A DNA stretch of 64,000 bases from an uncultured Clostridium sp. (GTDB lineage: Bacteria > Bacillota > Clostridia > Clostridiales > Clostridiaceae): the NCBI RefSeq assembly GCF_934754915.1, contig NZ_CAKVKB010000003.1, forward strand, positions 14,477 through 78,476, in the 5' to 3' direction. Below are positions 48,500 through 57,710 of the stretch, piece by piece. A program made the translations under genes and the position numbers. The notes under the pieces are model-generated. The model was not told where the DNA came from, ran no database searches, and saw nothing but the letters and a program-made list of their open reading frames with translations. Numbering within the stretch: the first letter of the stretch is position 1; each line of letters starts with the position of its first letter.

Positions 48500-48829
48500 A
48501 TGAATATCATTTCTAAAATATTATTCTATGTTGTAATGCTGATAGTTATTTTAGCTCTTTATGCAGCTTGCAGACTATATATATTCACTAAAGTAAGAAT
48601 AAACAAATGGATACCTTTAGGAGTAGCTGTAATCATATTCTGCTGTCAGTTATTTATAAAGAATATTAATGGCTATTTAAATGGAGCAATGACAATAGCT
48701 ACAGTATTGTTTTTATTATGGTTTATGGAGATACAGCAGACAGGTGGTCCCAAGAAAAAAGAAAAGCCTATAGTAATAAAACCTAAAGCAAAACCAAACA
48801 GAGTAAAAAAGATAAATAAAGATAAATAA
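48500..48829 (+). CDS. Small membrane protein with basic C-terminal tail
   Basis: A 109-residue protein with three hydrophobic helices (about 5-25, 37-53, 61-77) and a strongly basic, proline-containing tail (KKKEKPIVIKPKAKPNRVKK). It has a TAAGGAGGAATTC ribosome binding site. I do not recognise a family. It is followed by a strong terminator. Confidence 0.75.
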   Translation: MNIISKILFYVVMLIVILALYAACRLYIFTKVRINKWIPLGVAVIIFCCQLFIKNINGYLNGAMTIATVLFLLWFMEIQQTGGPKKKEKPIVIKPKAKPNRVKKINKDK

Positions 48830-48830
48830 T

Positions 48831-48859
48831 AAAAAGCCGGCATTTTATGCCGACTTTTT
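48831..48859. terminator. Bidirectional terminator
   Basis: AAAAAGCCGGCAT / ATGCCGACTTTTT, a GC-rich stem flanked by A and T runs, between convergent genes. Confidence 0.9.
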
Positions 48860-49865
48860 ATTGTCTGAAAATAGGAGAACTTATTGCTATTTTTGAATTT
48901 TCAAGTATTATTTTTATTACATACCAAAGTTCATTAATATTAGGTTCATGTTTGTACATATATTTAACTCTATTTAGGTTTAGGTTATTTATTTTTTTTA
49001 TTATTATACCATTTGTTGATATTATCTGTATTTCTGAAATTTTGTAATTTGGATCTTTTGCAAAAATCATAAAATTAAGCTCATTAACACTATTGCTTAT
49101 ACAACTTCCCATAAAAGAATCATTTAAAGTGAAGTACATATATAGACTTCTTGATTCAGTAGAATATGTATGTCTTTTTCTAAAAGCTTGAATTAGTGAA
49201 CTCATATTTAATTCATTTGCAATTATGCAGGTTAAGTTTTCAGAATCTCCAAAATTTAATCTATGATTATCTTGTCCATTTATTGCTCCAAGCTTCCAGC
49301 CTTTATCAAGAAGTTTATAATATTGTTTTTCATAACGCTGATATTTATTAGGTGCTGAACCATTACCAACTTCTATGGATGTAATTAATTTATTAAGGAT
49401 TGGATTATATTCAAGATTTTCTATTGAATTGTGCGGATGATTTATTGATATAAATGCATCTGGATTATTGAACATCCATAAGATTAAAAGTTGAATATTG
49501 TTTACAGTGCCAGTAAAAAATATATTAGGATTTGAAATGTTGATATCTCCTAAAATTTTTGTTTTGCTTTCAAAACCAATAAGAGATAGAAAATTTTCAT
49601 GTTTTTTATTATATTTTGATGAAAGATATTTTGAAGCTTCCCATTTAGTAAATTCGTTACCTCTTACTCTTACAGATTTTGTTAGATGATTGTTATGATC
49701 TGTAAGTATGAGAAAATCAAGTCCATTGTGTCTAGCGTAATCAAAAGCTTCTATAGGAGTTCCCATGCCAGTTGAAAATGCAGAGTGGGCATGCGGTATT
49801 CCAAAATAGAATTTTAGATTTTTTGTATCAAGAGTTTCTGATGTTGAAATCTTTTTTCGTCCCAT
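48858..49865 (-). CDS. PHP-domain metal-dependent hydrolase
   Basis: A 335-residue protein. PHP motif blocks: FGIPHAHSAFSTGMGTP (His-x-His), DFLILTDHNNHL (Asp-His), ISINHPH, and AINGQDNH. The domain binds a multinuclear metal centre and usually cleaves phosphoesters. The C-terminal 100 residues form a beta-rich extra domain (STESRSLYMYFTLND...). AAGGAGC precedes the ATG. Similar stand-alone PHP proteins are uncharacterised. Confidence 0.85.
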   Translation of the reverse strand: MGRKKISTSETLDTKNLKFYFGIPHAHSAFSTGMGTPIEAFDYARHNGLDFLILTDHNNHLTKSVRVRGNEFTKWEASKYLSSKYNKKHENFLSLIGFESKTKILGDINISNPNIFFTGTVNNIQLLILWMFNNPDAFISINHPHNSIENLEYNPILNKLITSIEVGNGSAPNKYQRYEKQYYKLLDKGWKLGAINGQDNHRLNFGDSENLTCIIANELNMSSLIQAFRKRHTYSTESRSLYMYFTLNDSFMGSCISNSVNELNFMIFAKDPNYKISEIQIISTNGIIIKKINNLNLNRVKYMYKHEPNINELWYVIKIILENSKIAISSPIFRQ

Positions 49866-49987
49866 AAAAAGCTCCTTAAAATTATTTTATAATATATATT
49901 ATTAATGACACATCTAAAATAATGACAATAACGAAATCTAATGATAAAATAACTTTAACAGAATGTATACTTTTAGAGGTGATACAA

Positions 49988-50488
49988 ATGATTAAAAAAT
50001 ATATGGGAAAAAAACCAATAATAAGTGAAAAGGCATATGTTTCAGAAACATCTGTAATTATGGGTGATGTTGTATTAAAAGAAAATTCAAATGTATGGTT
50101 TGGAGCTGTTCTTAGAGGAGATATGGCTGAGATAATTATTGGTGAAAATACAAATATTCAGGAAAATACAGTAGTTCATGTTGATAAAAATCATAAAGTT
50201 ACAATTGGAAACAATTGTACTGTTGGACATAATGCAACAATTCATGGATGCTCTATTGGGGATAATACATTAATAGGAATGGGTGCTATAATATTAAATG
50301 GAGCAAAAATAGGAAATAATTCTATAGTGGCTGCTGGAGCACTTATAACTCAGAACAAGGAATTTGATGATGGGGTTTTAATTCTTGGAAATCCAGCAAA
50401 GGCTGTCAGAAAACTTACAGAAGAGGAAATTGAAAAAAATAGGCAGGCAAGTTTGAATTATATTAAGCTTAGCAGAGAAATTGAATAA
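49988..50488 (+). CDS. Gamma-class carbonic anhydrase-like hexapeptide protein
   Basis: A 166-residue left-handed beta-helix protein of the YrdA/PaaY/CamH group. The three zinc ligands are present: His64 (VVHVD), His81 and His86 (GHNATIHGC), with regular hexapeptide repeats. ATG 49988 is supported by AGAGGTGATA; the open frame to 49922 has no site. Related proteins often lack measurable CO2 hydration, so activity is inference. Confidence 0.9.
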   Translation: MIKKYMGKKPIISEKAYVSETSVIMGDVVLKENSNVWFGAVLRGDMAEIIIGENTNIQENTVVHVDKNHKVTIGNNCTVGHNATIHGCSIGDNTLIGMGAIILNGAKIGNNSIVAAGALITQNKEFDDGVLILGNPAKAVRKLTEEEIEKNRQASLNYIKLSREIE

Positions 50489-50531
50489 AGAAGAAAATAT
50501 CAGTTTTTAAAATGATGTATGGAGGAATAAA

Positions 50532-51368
50532 ATGATAGTATTAGGACAATATTGTAATTTAACAGTAAGCAAAAAAGTCGATTTCGGTTATTATCTTAAA
50601 GATAAATTTGGTGATGAAGTGCTTCTTCCTAATAGCGCATGTAAGGGTACTGTTATAAATGAGGGAGATAAAATAGAAGTATTTGTATATAGAGATTCAA
50701 AAGATAGAATGATTTCTACACTGAAAAAACCATATCTTACAACTGGAGAGGTTGCATATTTGAAAATAGTATCGCAAAGTAATATAGGTGCTTTTGCTGA
50801 TATTGGACTAGAAAGAGATTTATTTATACCATTGAAAGAACAGGCTTTTAAACTTAAGACTGGAGAAAAATATCTTATATATATGTATATAGATAAAACT
50901 GATAGGTTAGCAGGAACAACAAAGGTTGATTTATATCTTGATATGGCTGAAGAAGGAATGTATAAGGTATCAGATGAGGTCTCAGCTATCATATACAATA
51001 CTAACGAAAATGGAACTTTAAATGTAGCGATTGATGGAAAATATAAAGGACTTATACTTGCAAATGAACATTTTGATTATTTATATCCAGGACAGGAAAT
51101 AAAAGCAAGAGTAAAAAGAGTATATGAAGATGGAATGATTGGAATAACAACAAGGAAGAAAAGATTTGATGCAAGAGAAGAACTTGAGCAGAAAATACTT
51201 TTATTGCTAAAAGAAAATGGCGGTTTTATGCCATATAATGACAAGACATCTCCAGAAGATATAAAAAGAGAATTTAATACGAGCAAAAACTATTTTAAAA
51301 TGACTCTTGGAGGTATGATGAAAAAGAAATTAATAACTCAAGATAGAGAAGGAACAAGATTACTTTGA
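50532..51368 (+). CDS. cvfB: S1-domain RNA-binding protein, CvfB/YitL-like
   Basis: A 278-residue protein with tandem S1-type OB folds (GQYCNLTVSKKVDFGYYLKD at the N-terminus; VAYLKIVSQSNIGAFADIGLERDLFIPLKEQ in the middle; INSGKFKGL-like third) and a C-terminal winged helix (FMPYNDKTSPEDIKREFNTSKNYFKMTLGGMMKK). This architecture is that of CvfB, an RNA-binding virulence-gene regulator in Staphylococcus. TGGAGG precedes the ATG. The assignment is by domain order. Confidence 0.85.
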   Translation: MIVLGQYCNLTVSKKVDFGYYLKDKFGDEVLLPNSACKGTVINEGDKIEVFVYRDSKDRMISTLKKPYLTTGEVAYLKIVSQSNIGAFADIGLERDLFIPLKEQAFKLKTGEKYLIYMYIDKTDRLAGTTKVDLYLDMAEEGMYKVSDEVSAIIYNTNENGTLNVAIDGKYKGLILANEHFDYLYPGQEIKARVKRVYEDGMIGITTRKKRFDAREELEQKILLLLKENGGFMPYNDKTSPEDIKREFNTSKNYFKMTLGGMMKKKLITQDREGTRLL

Positions 51369-51411
51369 TAAATATAGTTATTTAAAATTTCAATAATGTA
51401 TAAATAAGAGC

Positions 51412-51436
51412 TGCTGAAAATGTAAGCTCTTATTTT
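51412..51436 (+). terminator. Intrinsic terminator after the cvfB-like gene
   Basis: AAATAAGAGCT / AGCTCTTATTT plus a T-rich tail. Confidence 0.8.
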
Positions 51437-51647
51437 GATATTTGGGAAAATAAAAAAATAATCCACATCAATGAAATAAGGGGAAAGTATTTTATCAAAA
51501 CATTTGTCAATGGAATTGTTTTTGTGTGTGAAAATAATGGAAAATTAATATAAAAATATTGATTAATTTTAACATATATATGGTACAATTAAGAATTGTA
51601 TTAGAATTATTTGTTTGAAATCATATTAGACTCTGAGAGGTTTATAC

Positions 51648-52859
51648 ATGAAGCTAAAAGAAATTTTTAATGGATATGTTAAAAGAAAAAAAGAATATAA
51701 AATTTTAATATTGACTTTAATAATCATATTAATATTAGGAATGGCTTTGAAAGGAAATATTAAAGATATATTTGGAATAAATAATGATGCTAATCTTGAA
51801 AAATATGAGGATTATCTTGAAGTTGTAGGAAAATCAAAAGAATGTAGAAATACTATAGTAACCCTTGAAAGTGCAGTTGCAGATAAAAATGTGCTGATGC
51901 TTAGTTTTATTGTTAAAAATTCTGATAAAAAAATTGAAAACTTGAAAGATGCTGATGTACATATAAATTCACTCACGATAAATGGAAAAGAAATGTATCT
52001 TATATCTAAAAATAATTTAGAACTTTTAAATGATAATGAAATGAGAATAGTAAAAAGAATAAGCTGGAATTTTAATGAACTTCCTAAGAATCTTAATATT
52101 TCAATAGGTATCAGGAAGATGTTTGAAAGTGAGGGGAATTGGGATATAAGATTTAATGTTGATACAGAAAAGATATTAAAGGATATATATGAAGAAAATA
52201 TTAATATATGTATGAACCTAAAAAATTTGAAGGGGTATATTAAGAAAGCAGTGATTTCACCTCTTACTATAAAATTAGAATCAGTATATACAAGTAAAAA
52301 TGACAGCAGTATAGGGTTTCTTGTTTTAAATGAAGATGATGAAGAGCTTATATCTATTGGAGAAAGTAAATCAAAAGATTTGAATCAATATGAGTATAGT
52401 TCAAAATATGTAAGCAATAAACCTTTGGATAAATTAAACATAATTCCTATTTATTATGGAAAAGATAATGAAAAAGATATTTTGACATGTAGCAAAGTTA
52501 ATATGGAAGAATTTCACCAGTTCTATTTAGAGGTAAGTGATAATCTTTATATAAAAATTGAAGATTGTTTATTAAGTAATGGATATTTAATAATAAAATA
52601 CAATTATGAATACAATGGAAAAGTTATTACTCCTGATTTAAATGATTTATATGTAAAATCTGATGGCGTTGTCTATGATGCTGAGAGGGACGATAAAATA
52701 AAACAGATTAAGAAGGAATATGCTTCTGATGACTATAAAATAGCTGTTTTTAAATGTGATATTGGAAAAGAATTGGAAATAGGGTGCTACGATGGAGGGC
52801 ATGGAGTTATTTTGGAGGAATATTCTTTTAAAATTGATACAGAGAACAGGAAAAATTAG
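51648..52859 (+). CDS. Membrane-anchored DUF4179-like protein of unknown function
   Basis: A 403-residue protein with a short basic N-terminus, one transmembrane helix (about 19-36), and a long extracytoplasmic beta-rich region. The pattern of an N-terminal anchor followed by two Ig-like beta domains resembles DUF4179 or anti-sigma-associated proteins of clostridia, but no sigma factor gene is adjacent. A GAGAGG site precedes the ATG. Unknown function. Confidence 0.6.
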   Translation: MKLKEIFNGYVKRKKEYKILILTLIIILILGMALKGNIKDIFGINNDANLEKYEDYLEVVGKSKECRNTIVTLESAVADKNVLMLSFIVKNSDKKIENLKDADVHINSLTINGKEMYLISKNNLELLNDNEMRIVKRISWNFNELPKNLNISIGIRKMFESEGNWDIRFNVDTEKILKDIYEENINICMNLKNLKGYIKKAVISPLTIKLESVYTSKNDSSIGFLVLNEDDEELISIGESKSKDLNQYEYSSKYVSNKPLDKLNIIPIYYGKDNEKDILTCSKVNMEEFHQFYLEVSDNLYIKIEDCLLSNGYLIIKYNYEYNGKVITPDLNDLYVKSDGVVYDAERDDKIKQIKKEYASDDYKIAVFKCDIGKELEIGCYDGGHGVILEEYSFKIDTENRKN

Positions 52860-52860
52860 A

Positions 52861-52903
52861 ATCTGATGCATTAAAATATAAATGAAATGCATCAGATCTT
52901 ATT
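52861..52903. terminator. Bidirectional terminator
   Basis: ATCTGATGCATT (52861-52872) / AATGCATCAGAT (52886-52897), flanked by T-rich sequence on both strands, between convergent genes. Confidence 0.8.
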
Positions 52904-54328
52904 TTATGATTTCTGAACATCTTTTGTAGTTTTAGTCCTGAATAAAAGTGTTTTGAGTTTTTTCCAATTAAATGGAATAAGAGGATAAAAATATGGCTCA
53001 CCAACAATGGTTTCTGTTTTTGCCATTATTAAAAGAATTAATATTGTACCACCAATCAATCCGTATAAGCCAAAAATTTCAGAAAATATTAATAAGAAAA
53101 ATCTTGCAAATTTGCAGGCGTAAGTCATTTCAACACTTGGCTGAGAAAAACCAGCCAAAGCTACAATAGACATATATAATATTGATTGATCAGTAAACCA
53201 TCCTGTATTTATAGTATATTCACCAATTATTAATCCACCAATAACTGAGAGCGATGTCCCTAATGGGTTTGGTGTGTTAAGTGAAGCCAGTTTTAATGCA
53301 TCTATAGCAAATTCTAATATGAAAAATTGCCAGAACATAGGGATTCTATATGATGCTTCTGGACGGAGGAAATCAAAAAAAGCAGGAAGACTTATAGAAC
53401 CATTTATGTACAAAAGAAAAATTGGAATTAGAAATATTGTTGATAAGATTGTCAAATTTCTTATAAGTCTTAGATAATTTCCTGTAAATAATGGGAAAAA
53501 GTAATCGTTTATATCTTGAGTGAAATCAAATACAGTAGTAGGAAGAATTATTACATTGGGTGAATTGTCTACAAAAATAGCAAATTTTCCTTCAACTAAA
53601 TGTGCAGCAGTAACATCAGGTCTTTCAGTATATCGTACTTTAGGAAATGGAGTCCATAAATTTTTTTTTACTAATCCATCAATCAGTGTTTGATCACCAA
53701 CAGTAAGGGCATTCAAATCTATATTTGATATACTGTCAACAATTTTTTTTAATATTTTGTTATCTGCAACTCCATCAATATATGAAATACATACATCTGT
53801 CTTTGACATTTTTCCGACTTGATGAATTTCAAATACAAGTCTAGGGTCTCTAAGGCGTCTTCTTATGAAACCAATATTGAAAATAAGTTTTTCAATAAAA
53901 GCATCACGACTTCCTCGAAGAGTTTTTTCTTTTTCAGGTTCTGAAGAATCTGCTCCCGGATATGTACGAAGATCTAGAAGTAGAAAATATTCAAATTTAT
54001 CAAGATATAATATTGTCTGTCCGCTTAATAGAGCATCAATAATTTTTTCTAAGTTATTTTCTTTTTCAACAGATACATGAGGAATTTCATGAAGCATAAA
54101 TTCATCAACAGTCTTAAAGGAATCCATTGTTTCAATTGAAATATTAATAAAGGACTTTAAAATCTCTTCCATTATGTCATCTTTTATAAAACCGTTAAGA
54201 TAGTATAAGACAGTGTGTCTTCCTCCAATAATCATTTTTCGTTCAACTATATCAAAACTTTTATCTACTACAAGATGAGAGTGAATTAATTCAATATTTT
54301 TTGTACAGTTACTTGTTATCTTTAGCAT
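52904..54328 (-). CDS. Spore germination protein, SpoVAF/GerA type
   Basis: A 474-residue GerA-family membrane protein. It has IIGGRHTVLYYLNGFIKDD at the N-terminus, LDLRTYPGADSSEPEKEKTLRGSRDAF (the loop typical of GerAA and SpoVAF), and about five transmembrane helices, with ALKLASLNTPNPLGTSLSVIGGLIIGEYTINTGWF and GFSQPSVEMTYACKFARF. The G-G-R-x-x-V-L-Y start and the short N-terminal domain favour SpoVAF over GerAA. No gerAB or gerAC, and no spoVA genes, are adjacent. The ATG has only AAGTGA nearby; an AGGAGG at about 54366-54371 opens a three-codon leader frame (TTG CTA AGT TAA). Confidence 0.87.
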   Translation of the reverse strand: MLKITSNCTKNIELIHSHLVVDKSFDIVERKMIIGGRHTVLYYLNGFIKDDIMEEILKSFINISIETMDSFKTVDEFMLHEIPHVSVEKENNLEKIIDALLSGQTILYLDKFEYFLLLDLRTYPGADSSEPEKEKTLRGSRDAFIEKLIFNIGFIRRRLRDPRLVFEIHQVGKMSKTDVCISYIDGVADNKILKKIVDSISNIDLNALTVGDQTLIDGLVKKNLWTPFPKVRYTERPDVTAAHLVEGKFAIFVDNSPNVIILPTTVFDFTQDINDYFFPLFTGNYLRLIRNLTILSTIFLIPIFLLYINGSISLPAFFDFLRPEASYRIPMFWQFFILEFAIDALKLASLNTPNPLGTSLSVIGGLIIGEYTINTGWFTDQSILYMSIVALAGFSQPSVEMTYACKFARFFLLIFSEIFGLYGLIGGTILILLIMAKTETIVGEPYFYPLIPFNWKKLKTLLFRTKTTKDVQKS

Positions 54329-54469
54329 TTATAATAGTCACTTAAGTATATTAACTTAGCAACTGCCTCCTTTCCATAATTATATTGAGCAAAAAATTAA
54401 TTTTCCACATCTTGAAATTAGTATGTCATATATTAGTTAAATGTATACATTAGAAATATTATTATAAAA

Positions 54470-54508
54470 AATGAACCTCTGGCTTTTATATTGCCAGAGG
54501 TTCATTTT
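54470..54508 (-). terminator. Intrinsic terminator for the 54.5-kb gene
   Basis: AATGAACCTCTGGC / GCCAGAGGTTCATT, followed on the minus strand by a T-run; it also lies before the germination gene's start region. Confidence 0.85.
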
Positions 54509-54513
54509 GAAAA

Positions 54514-54816
54514 TTATTCATATTTAAATTTTATAGAAATTTCTTTGATTTCACCTCTTGAATTTTTTCTGATGTTGAAGTGTTTTATATCTTTAAAATC
54601 ATTTTCTATCTGATAAGTTAATTCTGTAACAGTAGCTTTTGCTTTTTTAGCTAATTCACCATCTTCAATTACTTCAAATCTAGATTTTTTACAGATTGTT
54701 TCATTATTTAAATCATCTAAAATTACATAATATTCAGGTGCTTCTTCTATAACCACATATTCTTTATTTAATTGTAAAGTAGAACAAAGAGCGTCATCTA
54801 TACATCTTACTATCAT
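54514..54816 (-). CDS. Hypothetical protein, 100 aa
   Basis: Begins MIVRCIDDALCSTLQLNKEY. ATG 54816 is supported by AGGAGG 7 bases upstream, while the frame upstream to 54882 lacks a site. Residues 10-50 suggest a small SH3-like beta fold (TLQLNKEYVVIEEAPEYYVIL), then an acidic helix and a strand. I do not recognise a family with confidence. Confidence 0.7.
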   Translation of the reverse strand: MIVRCIDDALCSTLQLNKEYVVIEEAPEYYVILDDLNNETICKKSRFEVIEDGELAKKAKATVTELTYQIENDFKDIKHFNIRKNSRGEIKEISIKFKYE

Positions 54817-54882
54817 CTCAAATACCTCCTGAAAGTTTTTTTCTTTTAAGTAAATTTTATTACAAACATTTTCTCTTTTCAA

Positions 54883-55354
54883 TCATAAAAGTATACATAG
54901 CAAATATTTGTACATATTTATAAAAAAATTTTTAAAAATTAGTATAATATTCTAATTAACAATATATATATTCATTTATATGTTATGTTTTTTAAAGATA
55001 TATGAATATGCTGTACAATTATTTGTGAGTATGAAAAATATAGTTATAAATGATATAATAATTCTGGATATGTTTACGATAATTAATAATAAATATGTAT
55101 TCTAATTAATAATATACAATTGACAATGAAGGATGAAATCTTAGCAGAGATTTCTTTAATTATTATGTAGTTTTATTATTTGGAATGCATATATTAAAAA
55201 TAATTATAATTAATATATGTTGAAAGATTGAAAATATATTTCAATGATATAAGTTTAATGTTATATTGATTTATAATATTAATGAAGCGTATTTTTATAG
55301 AATTTTAATTTATAAGTGGATTTTTTGTATATTAGATGAAAGGGACGAATATAT
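54883..55354. other. Intergenic region before yaaR
   Basis: About 470 bp of AT-rich DNA with dispersed element copy J. No ORF with a ribosome binding site was seen. The yaaR promoter should lie in the last 100 bp but was not resolved. Confidence 0.55.
55096..55196 (+). repeat. Dispersed intergenic element, copy J
   Basis: TATTCTAATTAATAATATAC, AATTGACAATGAAGGATG, core AAATCTTAGCAGAGATTTC, TTTAATTATTATGTAGTTTT, right end ATTTGGAATGCATATAT. Confidence 0.8.
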
Positions 55355-55774
55355 ATGGAAATAGGAAGAGTAAGAAGAGGAACTGTATCAACAGAAAGAA
55401 GAGTAACAACAGGGAAAAAAGATTTTTCACATAGTTTTAATGAGCAGAGACAAAGAAAATCAGAAGAGCAGCTTAATAAAATGATTGCAGACATAAAAAA
55501 GAGGGGATCAAGACTTATCACAACAAAAACATATGTTGATGTTGTGATGTACAAGAAAATGATAAAAGAATATCTTGAATCTATACTACAATTTATGTAT
55601 GAGACTAAGAAGGATATAAGTTTTTGGCAGACTCAGTATTATGTTACAGTAGATACTATTGACAGCAAACTTGAAGAACTTACACAAGCTCTTTTATCAG
55701 ATGAAAAGGACAATATAAATATTGTTGCTGCAGTTGATGAAATACAGGGAATGATTGTAGATATATATAGATAG
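55355..55774 (+). CDS. yaaR: YaaR family protein (DUF327)
   Basis: A 139-residue helical protein with a basic, disordered N-terminal 30 residues. The rest is the DUF327 pattern (RGSRLITTKTYVDVVMYKKMIKEYLESILQFMYETKK, then a helix ending VDEIQGMIVDIYR). Bacillus yaaR is uncharacterised. AAGGGACG precedes the ATG. Confidence 0.85.
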   Translation: MEIGRVRRGTVSTERRVTTGKKDFSHSFNEQRQRKSEEQLNKMIADIKKRGSRLITTKTYVDVVMYKKMIKEYLESILQFMYETKKDISFWQTQYYVTVDTIDSKLEELTQALLSDEKDNINIVAAVDEIQGMIVDIYR

Positions 55775-55969
55775 CATTATAAATAAGACTGTTAAATCGG
55801 GAGGTTATCTGGATTTAATGGTCTATCATTTTGCAATGAAAAATTTTATATTCTGATATTTTGGGTATTATGTAATTAACTTGCCTTTTTTACAAATTAT
55901 GATATGATGAGTATTGGCTGAAAGTAGAATAATATATATGATATATTGATAGAAGAAAGGATGATAGTT

Positions 55970-56968
55970 TTGAAGAAAAGGATAGCTTTAGTATTAATAT
56001 CTATTATGAGCATATTTGTTTTTACAGCATGTGGAAATGATTTGGCTAAAGAAAATACAAAACAGGCTGAAGAGATGAAAGAAATTAATTTTACTGTTCC
56101 AGATGGACTTCCAGCTGTTTCAGTATCAAAAATTATAAAAGAAAAACCAGAAATAGATAAAAGCTATAATATAAATTATACAATAGAGCAGAGTTCGGAT
56201 GCTCTTTCAACAAGCATTATGAAAGAAGAGCCAGATATTGCAATAGTGCCTTCCAATTTAGCAGCTGTTGTATACAATAAAAACAAATCATATAAGATAG
56301 CTGGAACTGTAGGATGGGGATCGTTTTATATTGGATCATCAGATTCTTCAGTAACATCAGTAGACATGCTTAAAGGAAAAGAAGTGTATAATATTGGAAA
56401 AGGGCTGACTCCTGATATAATTACAAGAACTGTATTAAAAGATAAGGGAATTGATACTGATAAAGAAATAAATTTCAGTTATGTTGATGGTGTTTCAGAA
56501 CTTGCTCCTGTAATATTATCTGGAAAAGCTCAATATGCAGTTATTCCAGAACCAGCTTTATCTACAGTTCAAATGAAGAATGGAAATTTTAAAATAATAA
56601 TGAATTTAAATGATGAATGGAAAAAAATGAATAATTCAGAATATGGTTATCCACAGTCAACAGTAATAATCAAATCTGAGCTAATAGATAATGATAAAGA
56701 ATTTGTTTCAAAAATAATGAATGAAATTAAAGAAAGCTGTAACTGGATTTATGAAGATAAAGAAAAGTTAGGAGAATATTGTGAAGAGATTGGTGTGTCC
56801 GCAAATAAAAAAGTAATTATAAATGGGATAGACAGGTCGAATATAAAGTTTGCAGATATAAAAGATTGTTATAATGAATATAAAATATATTTTGATAAAT
56901 TAAATCAATTTGAACCTAAAACAATAGGAGGTAATATACCAGATGATGAAATATTCATGGAAAAGTAA
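55970..56968 (+). CDS. ABC transporter substrate-binding lipoprotein, SsuA/ThiY-like
   Basis: About 333 residues with a lipoprotein signal peptide (lipobox FTAC, Cys about 21) and a periplasmic-binding type II fold of the NMT1/SsuA kind: FTVPDGLPAVSVSKIIKEKPE, EPDIAIVPSNLAAVVYNK, VDMLKGKEVYNIGKGLTPDIITR. Related proteins bind thiamine precursors, taurine or alkylsulfonates, or bicarbonate; the ligand cannot be told. The start is probably TTG 55970 behind AAAGGATG. First gene of a three-gene operon with overlaps to the permease. No TPP riboswitch was seen upstream. Confidence 0.85.
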   Translation: MKKRIALVLISIMSIFVFTACGNDLAKENTKQAEEMKEINFTVPDGLPAVSVSKIIKEKPEIDKSYNINYTIEQSSDALSTSIMKEEPDIAIVPSNLAAVVYNKNKSYKIAGTVGWGSFYIGSSDSSVTSVDMLKGKEVYNIGKGLTPDIITRTVLKDKGIDTDKEINFSYVDGVSELAPVILSGKAQYAVIPEPALSTVQMKNGNFKIIMNLNDEWKKMNNSEYGYPQSTVIIKSELIDNDKEFVSKIMNEIKESCNWIYEDKEKLGEYCEEIGVSANKKVIINGIDRSNIKFADIKDCYNEYKIYFDKLNQFEPKTIGGNIPDDEIFMEK

Positions 56969-57710
56969 ATATACTTTTATTTCATGTATATTTTTCATGA
57001 TTATATGGGAATATGTTGCAATTAAGATAAATAATGATATCTATCTTCCTAAAATTGAATGTATTTTGAAAGAAACATTTAAATTAATAAGAAGTAGAAA
57101 TTTTTATATGTATATAAGCAGTAGTTTTATAAGAACTATTGTAAGTTATATATGTGCTTTGATTTTAGCTGTGATTTTAGGGATACTCGCATCAGTGTAT
57201 CCCTTTTTTAGATACTTTATAAATCCTCTAAATTCTTTTATAAGGACGATACCTACATTAGTTCTTGTAGTTCTTGCACTTGTATGGTTTGACAAAGATA
57301 AAGCACCTTTTGTAGTAGGATTTGCAATTATATTCCCAATATTATATGAAGGAATAAGAAACTGTCTCAGTAAAATTGACAATAAAATATTAGAAATGGC
57401 AGATATATATGAAATAAGCATGTATGATAAATTGAAAAACATATTTATACCTACAATAAAATTTCATATTATTAATATATTTGTATCAACACTATCTCTT
57501 ACATTTAAAGTTGTAATAGCAGGAGAGGTTCATGGACAGCCTAAATATGGGATAGGATCTCAAATTCAGATGGAGAAAATAAATTTTAATACAACAGGAA
57601 TTTTTGCATGGATAATAATAATTGTATTGATATCATTTATTTTTGAATTTATGAATATAAAATTAAATAAGCTGACATATGGGTGGTGGTTGAATGAAGA
57701 TAACGATTAA
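56943..57710 (+). CDS. ABC transporter permease, SsuC/TauC-like
   Basis: A 255-residue protein with six predicted transmembrane helices and the EAA-like loop YEGIRNCLSKIDNKILEMADIYEISMYDKLKNIFIP (the canonical Gly is replaced). It overlaps the binding-protein gene by 26 bp (ATG 56943 or 56946), so it is translationally coupled. It forms the channel of the importer. Confidence 0.88.
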   Translation: MMKYSWKSKYTFISCIFFMIIWEYVAIKINNDIYLPKIECILKETFKLIRSRNFYMYISSSFIRTIVSYICALILAVILGILASVYPFFRYFINPLNSFIRTIPTLVLVVLALVWFDKDKAPFVVGFAIIFPILYEGIRNCLSKIDNKILEMADIYEISMYDKLKNIFIPTIKFHIINIFVSTLSLTFKVVIAGEVHGQPKYGIGSQIQMEKINFNTTGIFAWIIIIVLISFIFEFMNIKLNKLTYGWWLNEDND

